From Lasiodiplodia sp. COLG20 (lineage: Eukaryota; Ascomycota; Dothideomycetes; Botryosphaeriales; Botryosphaeriaceae): a stretch of 64,000 nt of DNA. A program made the translations under genes and the position numbers. The notes under the pieces are model-generated. The model was not told the DNA's origin, did no database searches, and worked only from the letters and a program-made list of their open reading frames with translations. Below, piece after piece: positions 10,456 through 21,233 of this stretch. Every line of letters starts with the position of its first letter. Position 1 is the first letter of the stretch. The DNA lies in assembly GCA_009801085.1 (NCBI GenBank), contig VNWV01000004.1:1116001-1180000 (forward strand), read 5' to 3'.

Positions 10456-12450
10456 TTACCTCCGCGGTTTCTCCGTATCACTCTCGTCGTCGCTGTCCAC
10501 TAACCCAAAGGCTTCGTTTTCAGCGTTGCTGTTACCGTGGCCGCGCTTGCCTCTACCCGACTCGCTTCCCTCAGAGCTCACAGAGCCAACAAGCTCATGT
10601 TCCTCGTACGCTGCTTCCATATCCCTTTCAGTGTTGCTCCTGCTCCTGAAGCCCTCAAGACCCATGCCTCTACTCATGATGGAGCTACCATTATCTTTTG
10701 CCCAAGGAAAAATGCTCTGGTATCCAGCCTTGCGCCGACGGTCGCGCCAGACAAGGTAGCCACCAACGCATGCTAAGCTGGCGACAACCACGAGGGCGAC
10801 CTCGCCAGACTTGTAGTATGCCTTCCAGGTCGCATCCTCCAAGGCTTGTTCCTGCTCTTCCTCAGCAGCAGTCGAGTTAGGGTGGCTCCCAACGCTCGTG
10901 AGGGGCCCCTTCTCGCCGTCGATCTTGGAATCCACCGGCTTTCCCCCAATGCTAGAGAGATCGACGTTCATGAACCGGTCCAGCATGTCGCGCGTACGAC
11001 GGGGATAATCGAAAGGCACCATATGGCTGCTATTGTAGAACTTCACATAGGTAAGGTTGCGGGCTTCCTGGTAGACACCGGCAGGTTCGCCCTCGAAGGT
11101 CCAGTCGCGCCGGGGGGCAATCTCGCCGGGACTGATCTCGAAGCCCTTTCCGCCGTTGAAGAACATGCTGTTGATGAGATCCTCCGTGCCCAAGTGGTTA
11201 CAGATGAGATCCCTGTCTCCGGAAAAGAGCAGGATTGGCAATTCCTTCAGGAGGTCTGGAAGAATCTCGATCGAAGGCTTCGAATTGCGAGCTTTGAAGT
11301 TGAGCGAAACGGAGCCCGAGCACTCTTGCCAGCCGGTGCGCTTGGCAGGGTCGATGTGGATCGCTTGCTTGACATCCTCGCGACGAAGGTATGGGGTGAG
11401 CTGCTCCAAGTCCGGAGGCCAGTTCATGCCACACGCTTCGTTGGTGTCTCTTAGGCGGATGTCATACATGTTGAGGCATTGGTGCTCCTTGTCGTTCGAC
11501 CGATCCTGAGTGACGCTCAGAAGTGTCGAAAGGATCTCTTCGCAATCGCCAACGTCCACGTGTCCTGCACCGCCAGCATCTAACGTTTTAACGCACACTG
11601 ACTGGGCAGCCTCCACTTTCTTGGCTGCATCGGAGCCAGATCGTAACAAGTTATTCTTGTAGGCGTAAGGGAGATATGACAGATACTGATCCACGGGAGA
11701 AATCCAGCCGTTGCCGATGAGAAGGCCCTTGAGCTGCCACTTCTCCTTGGCGTCTTTGTTGCGTTCCATCATGGCTTTGGCGATGTAAGGTATGTGCTGA
11801 CCAGCGTATGACTCCCCAGCTATGTAGATCTGCGGCACCAATTAGCCTCCGTATTCGTGTGAAAGGTGAATGGCATCCCTACATCGTCATACATGAACTG
11901 GGGAAACATTGTAAACCATTTCTCCAGAAAGACGACGAACTGGTCTGCCATTTCGTCCAGCTCGTGCAGGTAACTGTCTGTGTCCACGTAGCTGAAGCCG
12001 GTTCCAACAGGGTTGTCGACAAACAACAGGTTTGCGAACTCATCCCATGAGCCATTGTTGTATACCAGTTTCTGGTCGGGTGTGACCCTGTAAGGCCCGA
12101 TCTCCATCATGGCGCCATCCATGGAGCTACATCCCGGGCCACCGTTCAGCCAGATGACGGTGCGCTGCCTGTTCGCAATGTGTCTGTTTTGGTAGTGCCA
12201 GAAGAACAAGTTGCCGTGGTGCTCGGAGTTCACTTCGACGTGTCTGTCTCAACTTTAGCCTTTGCGAGAAGGGCGCGGAACACGGCAGGGAGGAAGGCGA
12301 TTACCCTGCATGCATCTTCAACAGCGGGCCGGGAGGCGCGCCCGGAAGCGAATGCACAAAATAGTCCGCGGCCGTCTTCTCCTGGTCGGCAGCCCAGGCA
12401 GCAGGCGGCCAGGCGGCCGCGGCCAGGAGGCCGTAGGTGAGCGCGCGCAT
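10456..12450 (-). CDS. KEX1: Pheromone-processing carboxypeptidase Kex1
   Basis: Golgi serine carboxypeptidase (family S10) that trims C-terminal Lys/Arg left by Kex2 on secreted peptides. Three exons (introns 12244-12304 and 11830-11882) give 626 residues from the ATG at 12450. A signal peptide ([20 protein letters not shown]) is followed by [10 protein letters not shown], the catalytic serine in GESYAG (about 176), the aspartate block SGDRDLICN (about 373-379) and the histidine in [10 protein letters not shown] (about 438). A single membrane helix near 512-530 and an acidic cytosolic tail ending [11 protein letters not shown] mark the Kex1 type and not a vacuolar carboxypeptidase Y. An upstream in-frame ATG at 12498 would add 16 residues before the signal peptide and is less likely. 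Confidence 0.94.
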
Positions 12451-13324
12451 CGAGGCACCAGCGCGTGGCTCGGGAAACAAACTCAGCGGATTGAGCATGT
12501 GGAAAGCGGCGGAACAAATGCGAGAGGGAGGCGGGTGTCGCGAGTCGGAGCGGACAGGCCGCGCGTGCTATTTCACGAATGTGTTGGAACGGGCCAGGCG
12601 GCGGAGGGAGACGGCGGCGCGAACGGGGTACCAATGCTTCGAAGCCAGGCGAGGTCCAGAAGCAGCGCGGCACAGAGCTGCACGCCAGGCGCAGATCCAG
12701 GAGTTGTGGTCGGAGCTGGCTATTGGGACACTGTTCCGGGGCGGCTGTTCTTTGAGAGAGGACTCGTGGCCTGCAGGCGGCGATGACAAGGGGATCGCCG
12801 GCCAAGGGTCCTGCGGAATGCCGCGAGGCTACTGGGATCTCCGTGCGGCCGCCATGCGACGACGACTGCAGCCTTTCCCGGGCCCCGTTCAAGAGGGCAG
12901 CTGCCGGCTGCCATGTCCCCTGCGTGCACGAGGCTCTGGTTCCGTCGTCACGTCCGCGTTTGCGCCCGCAGGGCTTATCTTGGCATTGCTACATGGATCT
13001 CCCGGGCGTTTCTGCCCCGACGCATGCGAGCTGCTTCACGTTGTGCAGTGTCAAGAGTGTATTGCTCGTTGCAGGAGCCTAAGTAAGCTACACGAAACAA
13101 ACGTAGCAGCAAAGCAGTAGAAGCCGGCCGTCCGGCCCTCGATCCCATAAAACGCCAAACCCATTGTCCGCGCGCCGGCTTTTCATCAGCGGCAGCACCA
13201 TACACAGGGCATCTGAGCCCATCGGAATGAAGCTCATGCGGACATCACGTCATAAAGCTGCGCAGAAGCCCAATGTGAGAAATTTCCCTGGAAACCTTGT
13301 ACAAGCATTCGAACACAGCGCTCC
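12451..13324. other. KEX1 promoter region and IGO1 3' region
   Basis: About 870 bases between tandem minus-strand genes. Chance open frames on both strands have no recognisable content. No repeat or RNA gene seen. Confidence 0.5.
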
Positions 13325-13898
13325 TCACGACTGGCGGATGGGGACGGCCTTTCCCTCCTCCTCGGCCTTGGCCTCGAGGCCATCTTTGGCACCCTCCATC
13401 TCCTCGTCATCTACGCTGGTCTCGCGGTTGAGGCTGGTCTCGCGGTGGATGAAGCTGTTATCCTTGACCGGACTAGTGCCTTGGCCGTTGGCGTGGTGGG
13501 GGGCTGGCAGGTTAATGCCACCGTTGCCAGCATGCGGCGACGAGCTGTGCGGAATGTTCTCAGGAACGGGGTGCTCGCGGCCGATCTGCGTGACGCCGAC
13601 GTCGTCTGCCTTGCCGGCCTTGGAGAGGGCGTAGTCTCCACTATCGAAGTACTTGCGCTCCTGCGGCAGCGGTGTCAGCAGGCGGAGCGGACGCAGGGCA
13701 GCCTGGACCTACCTTAAGTTTGTTCTGCAGCAGGTCCTTTCGATTCGGGAGCTTGCCATAGAGCCTGAAAAGGCGCTGCTCCTCGGCCGACAGTGACTGC
13801 AGCGCTCGTTAGCCATGTCCTCGCGTGCGCCACTACAGGCACGGCGGGGTTGGACGACGCACGCTGATATCGACCTTGTTCTTCTGGTGGGGATTCAT
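13325..13898 (-). CDS. IGO1: Endosulfine-family protein Igo1
   Basis: Small unfolded phosphoprotein of the ENSA/ARPP19 family. In yeast, Rim15 (Greatwall) phosphorylates the serine in FDSGDY, after which it inhibits PP2A-B55 and protects certain mRNAs at entry into quiescence. Three exons (introns 13797-13862 and 13661-13712) give 151 residues. Motifs are SLSAEEQRLFRLYGKLPNRK at about 13-32 and ERKYFDSGDYALSKAGK at about 41-57, the diagnostic block. The remainder is hydrophilic and low in complexity, with a Glu-rich end. The gene is split into pieces too short for simple frame searches. It is divergent from SFM1. Family call is secure; function is transferred from yeast. Confidence 0.9.
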
Positions 13899-14874
13899 GG
13901 TGGTGTGGTGTGGTGGTGCAGAGGTGGGTTGGGCAGGCCGAGATAATTTCTGGTCGGAGCTCGAGGCGACGGTCGCAGGGCGCGGGGGTTGCTCGGAGAG
14001 TGTGCAGGATGGGTCGCGACGTGCTTTGTCCGCGCGTGTGATAAGTTCGGACGGCGGCGCTCAATGACGGGAGGTCGTCGCGGCGCGCGCAGGTACACGT
14101 CAATACGGGAGGGCGGCGTCCGTGTTTCTGGCCTCAGGCAGGGTTGGGTAGGTATGGACCGCGGCTCCAATCACGGCACGGGCTGGGCGATGACTGCACT
14201 ATTGTAGCGATCCCTGCGCTTTCGAGAATGATGCGAGCGAGCCCAGGTGCAGGGCTTCACTTGTGCTGTCTGCTGCTGGCGCGGGCCGTTTGGTGGTGGA
14301 GCGAAGGCAGCTAATAGTGGGGTGGCTTGAAAGAGGTAGAGTAGTGCAAGCAAGCTGTGAGGCGTCTGGGTCAGGACTGGCTGCCGGCGTGAGCTTCCTC
14401 TGTCCAGTCCAAGTCTGCCGTGCGCCGTGTGTTTGAAGCAGCCCCGCCCGCCCAATTGGGCACGTCACGCGCATCGCTGCGCCAATCGCCGCCCGGCCTG
14501 GCGATGTCACTTGTGTAATGTCGTTCAGGCCGCGCCAGGGAGGGAAAAAAACGAGAGAGTTTCCATGCCAGGATCCGCGCGGGCGTGCTGCCCATTGAAC
14601 CCGCTGTTGCTGCCATTGCCCCCATCGGCCGGCTGCTGCGTCCTCAGGGCCCCTGGCCTTGCCACGGCTGAGGAGGAATAGCGGCTAGGTGATGCGTGGG
14701 AACGACAGACGGGCCGCTAGAGCGCCTCTAAGCCGCACGATAGCCGGATCCAACAGCGGCGGAAGCCGCCCACAATTTTCACCAGCTTCGATCGCGGTCA
14801 CGTGCCCACATCCATTCGCACCTACTGCTCGGCTGCGCAAGCCCTGACAGCCCTCTCGCAGTGTACTACCAAAC
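13899..14874. promoter_or_regulatory. Divergent intergenic region IGO1 / SFM1
   Basis: About 975 bases between divergent genes, GC-rich, holding both promoters. A run of GGTGGTGTGGTGTGGTGG-like sequence lies near 13885-13925 just upstream of IGO1. No coding signal seen. Confidence 0.45.
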
Positions 14875-15700
14875 ATGGCTGCGCCGGTCCCGAAGACGTT
14901 TGTCGTCGAGCACCTCGACCCCGAGCTGGAGGCGTGGTCGTCGCTCGAGTATGCCGCCATTGCCCGAGAGTCGAGCGCCGCCCAGTGCCGCTTCCTTCTC
15001 TCCAGCGTGCCCAAGACGTTGAAGCTGCCGGAGAACCTGGTCCATGTTGACGGCCTCGAAGTCGAGCATGACAGCGTGGAAACGCTATTCGAAAAGGCAA
15101 AGGTCTGCCTGCTGGATCCCGCTGCCAAGCAGGAGTTGAGCCCGGCTGATGGCGACATCTTCGACGTGTTCTTGTTCGGAGGCATTCTGGGTATGAGAGC
15201 GGGTTGAGCAGACAGCCGTATGGGCCTAAGCTGATTGTGCACAGGTGACGATCCACCACGAGGTACGATGATGCAGAACGCCCTCGACAACTGCTAACGC
15301 AATCACCTAGACCGCACTTCGGAGCTGCGCAAGAAGGGCTTTGAAGGACGTCGGTTGGGCCCAGTCCAAATGACGACGGATACCGCCGTCCGGGTGACGC
15401 GGATGGTCGTGCAAGACAAGAGTAAGGCATCTGTCCTGTGCAGGGCGCCACCGTCCTGACCTTGTTTTTCTGCAGTTCCTCTGGAGGCAATTCCATTCGT
15501 CGACAACCCCGAGATTAGAGTCGACGAGCACGAGAGCACGGAAATGCCCTTCCGCTACGTCACCAACAAAGACAGCCAGCCAATCATGCCCGAGGTAAGC
15601 AATCTGGCAGGTGGCAAGCCGAGCACGACTGACAAGCACGAAGGGCATGATCGATCTTATCAAGAAAGATTCGGAGAGGGGCTTCGGCGATCTGCTTTGA
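14875..15700 (+). CDS. SFM1: SPOUT-family protein arginine methyltransferase Sfm1
   Basis: Homologue of yeast Sfm1 (YOR021C), a SPOUT-fold SAM-dependent enzyme that methylates an arginine of ribosomal protein uS3 (Rps3). Five exons (introns 15191-15244, 15263-15310, 15422-15475, 15595-15643) encode 206 residues, against 213 in yeast. Diagnostic blocks are the N-terminal VVEHLDPELEAWSSLEY, FDVFLFGGILGDDPPRDRT, LGPVQMTTDTAVRVTRMVV, ESTEMPFRYV and the C-terminal GMIDLIKKDSERGFGDLL. The GGILGDxPPRDRT and QMTTDTA blocks form the knotted SAM site in this family. Exon 2 is a micro-exon of only 18 bases encoding DDPPR. The last intron uses an AAG acceptor. The gene converges on the small basic gene with 125 bases between stops. 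Confidence 0.92.
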
Positions 15701-15825
15701 AGCAAGAAATCTCACATCTGACAGTTTACTGAAAATGCATGTCCTCATTTCCAACCATGATGTTGGTGGTTAAGAATGAATCGCTAAGGGTATCACTATA
15801 TCGTACACTCATATCCTTCCCCCGC

Positions 15826-16184
15826 TCAATATCTGCGGTGGCTACCTCTGCCATCAGTTCCGCGCATGCGTCTCGTGCCGGCCGCCTGGGCAGTGTCTGT
15901 CAGTACGCTATGCTGTAATTGGCTGTTCAGGGACTGACCTTCTCGCCAGGTCTGCGGGTTACGGTTCCCTTGAGCTTGAGCATGGCGCCCGAGACCTTGT
16001 CCTTGAGGGTAGGCTTGCGCTTGTGGTGATGAGTGGTCAGACCAGTTTTGCGGCCCGAAGTGGTCTTGGTGGTCTTGGTGGTAGTGGTGGTGGTGGTGGT
16101 TGTCGCCCCAGCACGACGACCACGAAGCCTGCTCATGATGCCGGGCTTGCGAGTGGTCGTCCTGGTCTTGCGGGTGGCGGGCAT
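15826..16184 (-). CDS. Small basic Thr-rich protein of unknown function
   Basis: Two exons (intron 15886-15938) encode 101 residues, very basic (many Arg, Lys and His) with a run of nine threonines followed by KTTKTT. The N-terminus is MPATRKTRTTTRKPG. The second half, KPTLKDKVSGAMLKLKGTVT then RRPGEKAAGTRRMRGTDGRG, looks like a conserved core and resembles short uncharacterised proteins that I recall in other Pezizomycotina. No signal peptide or membrane helix. The composition would suit a nucleic-acid-associated or nuclear protein, but no function is known to me. The splice joining GEK to AAGT gives the sensible C-terminus ending GSHRRY; the unspliced frame runs into Gln/Ser-rich filler. 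Confidence 0.72.
16073..16105. repeat. GTG/CAC trinucleotide tract inside the small basic gene
   Basis: Short microsatellite of GTG units encoding the polythreonine run on the minus strand. Likely variable in length between strains. Confidence 0.8.
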
Positions 16185-17663
16185 TGTTGTTCTTTGCTGT
16201 TGGAATGGAAGCTTGTTGCGAGTCGTTTGCACGTTGCAATCACAAGGCTTAAATAGACACGCATCCAGTGGAGTAAAACAGGGTTCTGTGGAGGAACGTG
16301 GGTTGGACGTCATGCAGGGCCAGAAGCAGGGCAGGCGGATTGCCTATCTGACACGCCGTGCGCGCCTCTTGTTGCGAGAAGGGAAGCTCGTGCGGGTGGT
16401 TCTGCCAATCGCAGGCGCGCGCTGCGGCGGCTGGCCGTCTTGCTGTGACAGCAGCAGTCCCACCGTGTCCACGTCGCGCGCGCCTATACTGCGAACACTG
16501 CTCGTGCGCCCACGACGAAGCGGACCTAGAAGCCTCATCTCTTCTGCAGCCGTGCTTCGATGATTCCTTTCGTTCAGACTCCCAGGCAGAATGCGTGGGA
16601 GGAATAGGCAGACGAACAACACGGTCCGTGCGGCTACGTCATCGCGCAGCAAGTTTGTCTGTTCCGTAGCGGCACTTGCCTGCGCCCTATTGGCGCTTCA
16701 AGACGTAAAGCTGTGTCTTGTGCTAAGGCGCAATAATGATGGACAGTGCCCGTCCCGTCCAAGACTATGCATTCTCGCAGCGATAAGAATTGTGTCGCCT
16801 CCTCTGTAGAACAGGGCGCTCGATTGACTACTTCCTCGACGTCGCCATTTCGTCACCCGCATCGTAGTTCCGATATGCACACCGATGATGTAATGTTTCC
16901 CTGTACAAGAATATTCCGCTGCTTCCATCTTCGGCCACAGCCATGGACACGAGAGCGTGATCAAATTGACAATCGAAAGGTGATTGACTCTTTTTCCGGA
17001 GAACGCTGACCAGTAACCTGACAGCAATAAAGGACACCAGGTGCCCATTCAGGATCAGCAGCCGCCAGGTCTTCAATCTAAACTCAGGGGACCCCTGCCA
17101 CAGGACGGAAATGTCTACCTAGCCCTCTATACACACCATTAATTCCAGCCACCATGAACCACGGAGTTTAGGATTGATTCACATTGCCAGCACAGATATT
17201 AGCTCCATTTCTGGTCAGACAATCTATACTAATGGCATCGGTGTGAACAGTTAGATGCTAAATGTGTGCTCGCCCGCGTTCTGGTGTCCTCTAGAACCTC
17301 GAAGACCGCGGTAATGGGGTAGTGGAAGCGGCGGCGGCTGTCTAATGCTTTTCTATTCTGCTTCTGTACGCGTCGTCTTCTTGCGGTGCACCCGGGCGAT
17401 ACAGTTCTAATAAATGCGGTTATGACTACCTATATAGCATGTGATGAGAGAAGTCCGGCCGAAATCTCCTCGAAATAATGTACATGATCCGAAGCTCACC
17501 TTGGGGCGAGAAGACGCGAGAGAGACCAAGCTCATCGTGGAAGTGTGAGGCGTAAGGCATAAACTCAATTCTCATTCCAGAAAGATCTATCTACATCTTC
17601 CTTCATCTTTTCTTTTCGTTCTCGCATTGCTTTTTCGTCCATCTTTCATCTAACGATGTCGCT
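16185..17663. other. Gene-free 1.5 kb between the small basic gene and IleRS
   Basis: Holds the promoter of the small basic gene on the left and the IleRS 3' region on the right (T-rich TTCTTTTCGTTCTCGC near 17610-17630). Composition becomes less GC-rich from about 16700. Open frames here are short and without recognisable content; no repeat or RNA gene was found. Confidence 0.5.
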
Positions 17664-20600
17664 CTACAACTTCACCAATCTAAGCATGAACGTTGCCTTT
17701 TGCACTTCCTGCTCCTCCTCCATGATGAGCTCGCTGCTCTTCACCGTCTCCGGGCCCTGACCCTCCACTTCCGTAATGACGTGCTTGTCCAGTGGTCTCC
17801 TCAACGCCTTCTCCATGAGGCTGGCGTGGCTCTCGAACACGCCCTCGAGGCCGACCTTATCCGGGTCACCGAGAATGCGGTATTGCATGCCAACATCGTC
17901 GGTAGGGACGAGGCCAGCCTTCTTCCGCAGACGCTGGACGCGGTTGATGATCTCACGTGCGATACCCTCCTGCTGGAGCTCGGGGTAGGTCTCACAGTCG
18001 AGGATAATGAGGACATCGTTGTCGGTGTTGACCTCCTGTGCCTTGGAGGCGCCATCTTCCTTAAGACCACGCTTGACGAGGAGATCCTCAGAGCTGAGCT
18101 GAATGCCATCGACAGTGATGCTGCCGGACTTAAGGTAGCCCTTGACATCATCGCTGCTCAACGACGGAAGAGCCTTCTTGACCTTGACGGCGTCCTTCTT
18201 GAGCTTCTTGCCAAGAACTGCCCAGTCGGCAGAGACCGAGTACTGGACGTTGTACTTGTCCTCATCGGCCGAGAGAATGAGGTCACGGACGTTCATCTCC
18301 TCGCAGATGTAGCCCTCGAGACTCTTGACGTCATCGAGGTACTGCTGATCTGGGTGGATGATGACGATCGTCTTCAGAGGGGTCTTGAGACCAATGTTGC
18401 GACGCTCACGCGAAACACGGCCCAGGTCAATGACGGCCTGCATCCGGCCAACACGACGCTCGACAACCTCGTCGAAGAGCTCCTCGCGAACCTCAGGGAA
18501 AGCAAGGAAGTGGACACTGCGCGAATCCTCGGCGCGCAGGTGATCGGGAATAAGGGGAAGAAGGCGTTGGTAGATGTTGTCGGTGAGGAAAGGAGTGAAG
18601 GGGGCGAGGCCACGGACCAGGGTGAAGATAACATCGAACAAAGTGTTCAGGGCGTGGATAGTGTCGTCCATACCGTACTCGCCCTTTAGGCGGCGACGGT
18701 TGAGCTTGATGTACCAGTTGGTCGTGTTCTCAATGAGTCCCAGTAACCTCGGAACGACAGTGTACAGCCTGTAGCCACTCATCTCCTGGTTGACGAACTT
18801 GAGCAGACTCTGGCAGCTGGCCAAGATCCAACGGTCCATGACATTGGTGTTCGTCTCTTGGATCTTGGGGTCGAACTTGAAGTCAACATTTGCCACCTTC
18901 TTCAGCAGAGCGACCTGCTGCTCGAAGAAGTTGTAGCTGTTCCACAACGGCAACAGAACCTTGGAGACGATTTCCCTGACACCGGCCTCCTTGAACCTCA
19001 GAGGCTCGGCACGCACGACAGGGGAGTTGATGAGGTAGAGACGAAGGGCGTCAGAGCCGTACTCGTCCATGATCTTGGAAGGATCGGGGTAGTTCTTCAA
19101 CCTCTTCGACATCTTCTTGCCATCCTCCGCCAGGACAATGCCGTTGACAACGCAGTTCTTGAAAGGAAGCTTGCCAAAGAGGTGGACACCGAGAACAGTC
19201 ATGGTATAGAACCAGCCACGAGTCTGATCCAGACCCTCAGCGATGAAGTCGCCAGGGAAAGAAGCATTGAAGTGGTCCTGGTTCTCGAAGGGGTAGTGCT
19301 GAGAAGCGTAAGGCATGCTGCCCGACTCAAACCAGCAGTCGAAGACCTCGGGTATTCTCCTCAGAACGCCCTTGCCCTGCTTGCTCGGGATGGTGATGTG
19401 GTCGATGTGGTGGCGGTGGAGGTCGGTGATCTCGCCTTCGTAGCCGCTCAGCTCCTTCAGCTCTTGGATGCTGCCAACGCAGACAATCTCCCTGAAATCC
19501 TCGCTACACCAGAGCGGGATGGGAGTGCCCCAGTAACGGTTGCGAGAAACGGCCCAGTCACGAGCATTGGCAATCCAGCTAGCAAAGCGCTTTTCCTTAA
19601 CAAAGGAGGGAACCCAGTGAGACTCCTCAATGCCCTTAAGCATGTCCGGAATGATCTCTGGGATCTTTACGAACCACGACGGAACGGCGCGGTAGATGAG
19701 CGGAGTATCGGAACGCCAACAGAAAGGATAACTGTGAGTAACCTGGCTGTCAACGACGACACGTCCAGCTGCCTTGAGGTGCTTGATAATGGCTCTGTCT
19801 GCCTCCTTCACGTGCTGGCCAACAAAGTCACGGACCTCGGCGGTGAAGCGGCCAGTGTCATCGACCGGGTTCGGTGGCGGGCGAGTCTCGTTGATAATAC
19901 CCTCCTTAAGCGAAACAGCGTAATCGTCCTCACCAAAGGCAGGTGCGTTGTGGACAATACCGGTACCGCTGTCAGCCGTAACGTAATCCGCGAGGCAGAG
20001 CTTGAAACCAAATTCCTTGAACTCGGACTTGAAGTAGTCAAACGGTGGCTCGTACTTCCAACCCTCCATCGCCTTGCCCTGAATCTTCTCGACGATCTTG
20101 AACTTCGCCTTCTTCGGGTCCTTGTAGAGCGTCCTCAACAGCGACTCGAGAAGGATATAGTGCTTGCCTGAAGCCTCGTCGAGGATCTTGATATACTCAA
20201 AGTTGGGGTTGGCAGCGAGACCAGTGTGCGAGGGCAGGGTCCACGGGGTGGTGGTCCAGGCAAGGAAGGCAGTGTTGGGGTCGTCGAGAAGAGGGAATGA
20301 GATGACGACAGCGGGGTCCTGGACATCCTTGTAGTTTTGCTGAGCCTCGAAATTGCTAAGCGGGGTGTTGAGGGCGGTCGAGTACGGCATGACCTTGAAG
20401 CCGCGGTAGACGGAGTTCTTGTCGAACAGCTGCTTGAAAACCCACCACTCGGACTCCATGAACTGAGGGTTCATGGTCTGCACAGAACATCAGCAATTGA
20501 CACTCGAGGATCGCACATCGCCACACACCTTGTAATCGTTGTCAAAGTCGATCCAGCGACCCAGACGGTCGATGGTCTGACGCCACTCGGCAGCGAAGCG

Positions 20601-20957
20601 CATGACGATAGCACGGCACTCCTCGTTGTATTGAGCCAGACCCAGCTTCTCAACGGCATCCTTGCCGCTCATGCCCAGCTTCTTGTCGATCTCGTGCTCA
20701 ATGGGCACGCCGTGGGTGTCCCAGCCGAAGCGGCGCTCGACATAGCGACCCTTCATGGACCAGTAGCGCGGAATAATGTCCTTGATGGTCGACGCGAGCA
20801 AGTGGCCGTAATGCGGCAAGCCAGTAGCGAAGGGCGGGCCATCGTAGAAAGTGTAGGGCTGCTTGCCCTTGGAGAGCTCGACCTGGCGGCGGAAGGCGTC
20901 GATCTCTTTCCAGAGGGCGAGGATGCGCTCCTCTTCCTTGGGGAAGGAGATGGACAT
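17664..20957 (-). CDS. ILS1: Cytosolic isoleucyl-tRNA synthetase
   Basis: Class I synthetase charging cytosolic tRNA-Ile. Two exons (intron 20478-20528) encode 1080 residues; yeast Ils1 has 1072. The HIGH signature appears as HYGH at 49-52 within GPPFATGLPHYGHLLASTIK, and KMSKR is at about 598-602. The editing domain contains WTTTPWTLPSHTGLAANP and DSGTGIVHNAPAFGEDD. The C-terminal half has the anticodon-binding helices and the eukaryotic extension. The ATG at 20957 gives the conserved MSISFPKEEERIL start. The frame stays open to about 21089 but has no ATG there, so no longer mitochondrial form is supported. Long open frames on the opposite strand are codon-bias shadows. Confidence 0.96.
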
Positions 20958-21233
20958 AGCTATAGGGCGGCCTTCTGCGTGCCGAGCGGAGCGGGGTGCT
21001 TCAAGGGCGCAAGAGGGGTTGCGGGGTGGGCGTTGGTGTTGATGGCGGGGTTGCGCCTGACTTTCAAATTTCCCCGACAGCGATGACACTTCCGGGCGGT
21101 GAGGGTGAGTCAGACCAACGGCCGCTGATCCGCGGAGTCAGGCATCATCAGGCACAAACATGTCACAGTAGAAGATCATCGAATGGCATGCATGACTTTT
21201 TGCATTCGCGCGGGCTCAACCACCGCCCTTGCC

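Noticed and set aside
10456..12450. KEX1 as part of the peptide (RiPP) locus
   Set aside because: It is 37 kb away, is a conserved housekeeping Golgi enzyme, and the Tyr peptide lacks dibasic sites that would need it.
18858..20171. 437-codon open frame on the plus strand inside IleRS (and 17700-18689)
   Set aside because: Antisense to a strongly conserved coding region; composition is what GC-rich third positions generate on the opposite strand. No domain recognised.
20957..21089. N-terminal extension of IleRS that might give a mitochondrial form
   Set aside because: The frame is open for 44 codons but has no ATG (it begins GTG), and the canonical MSISFPKEEE start is conserved.
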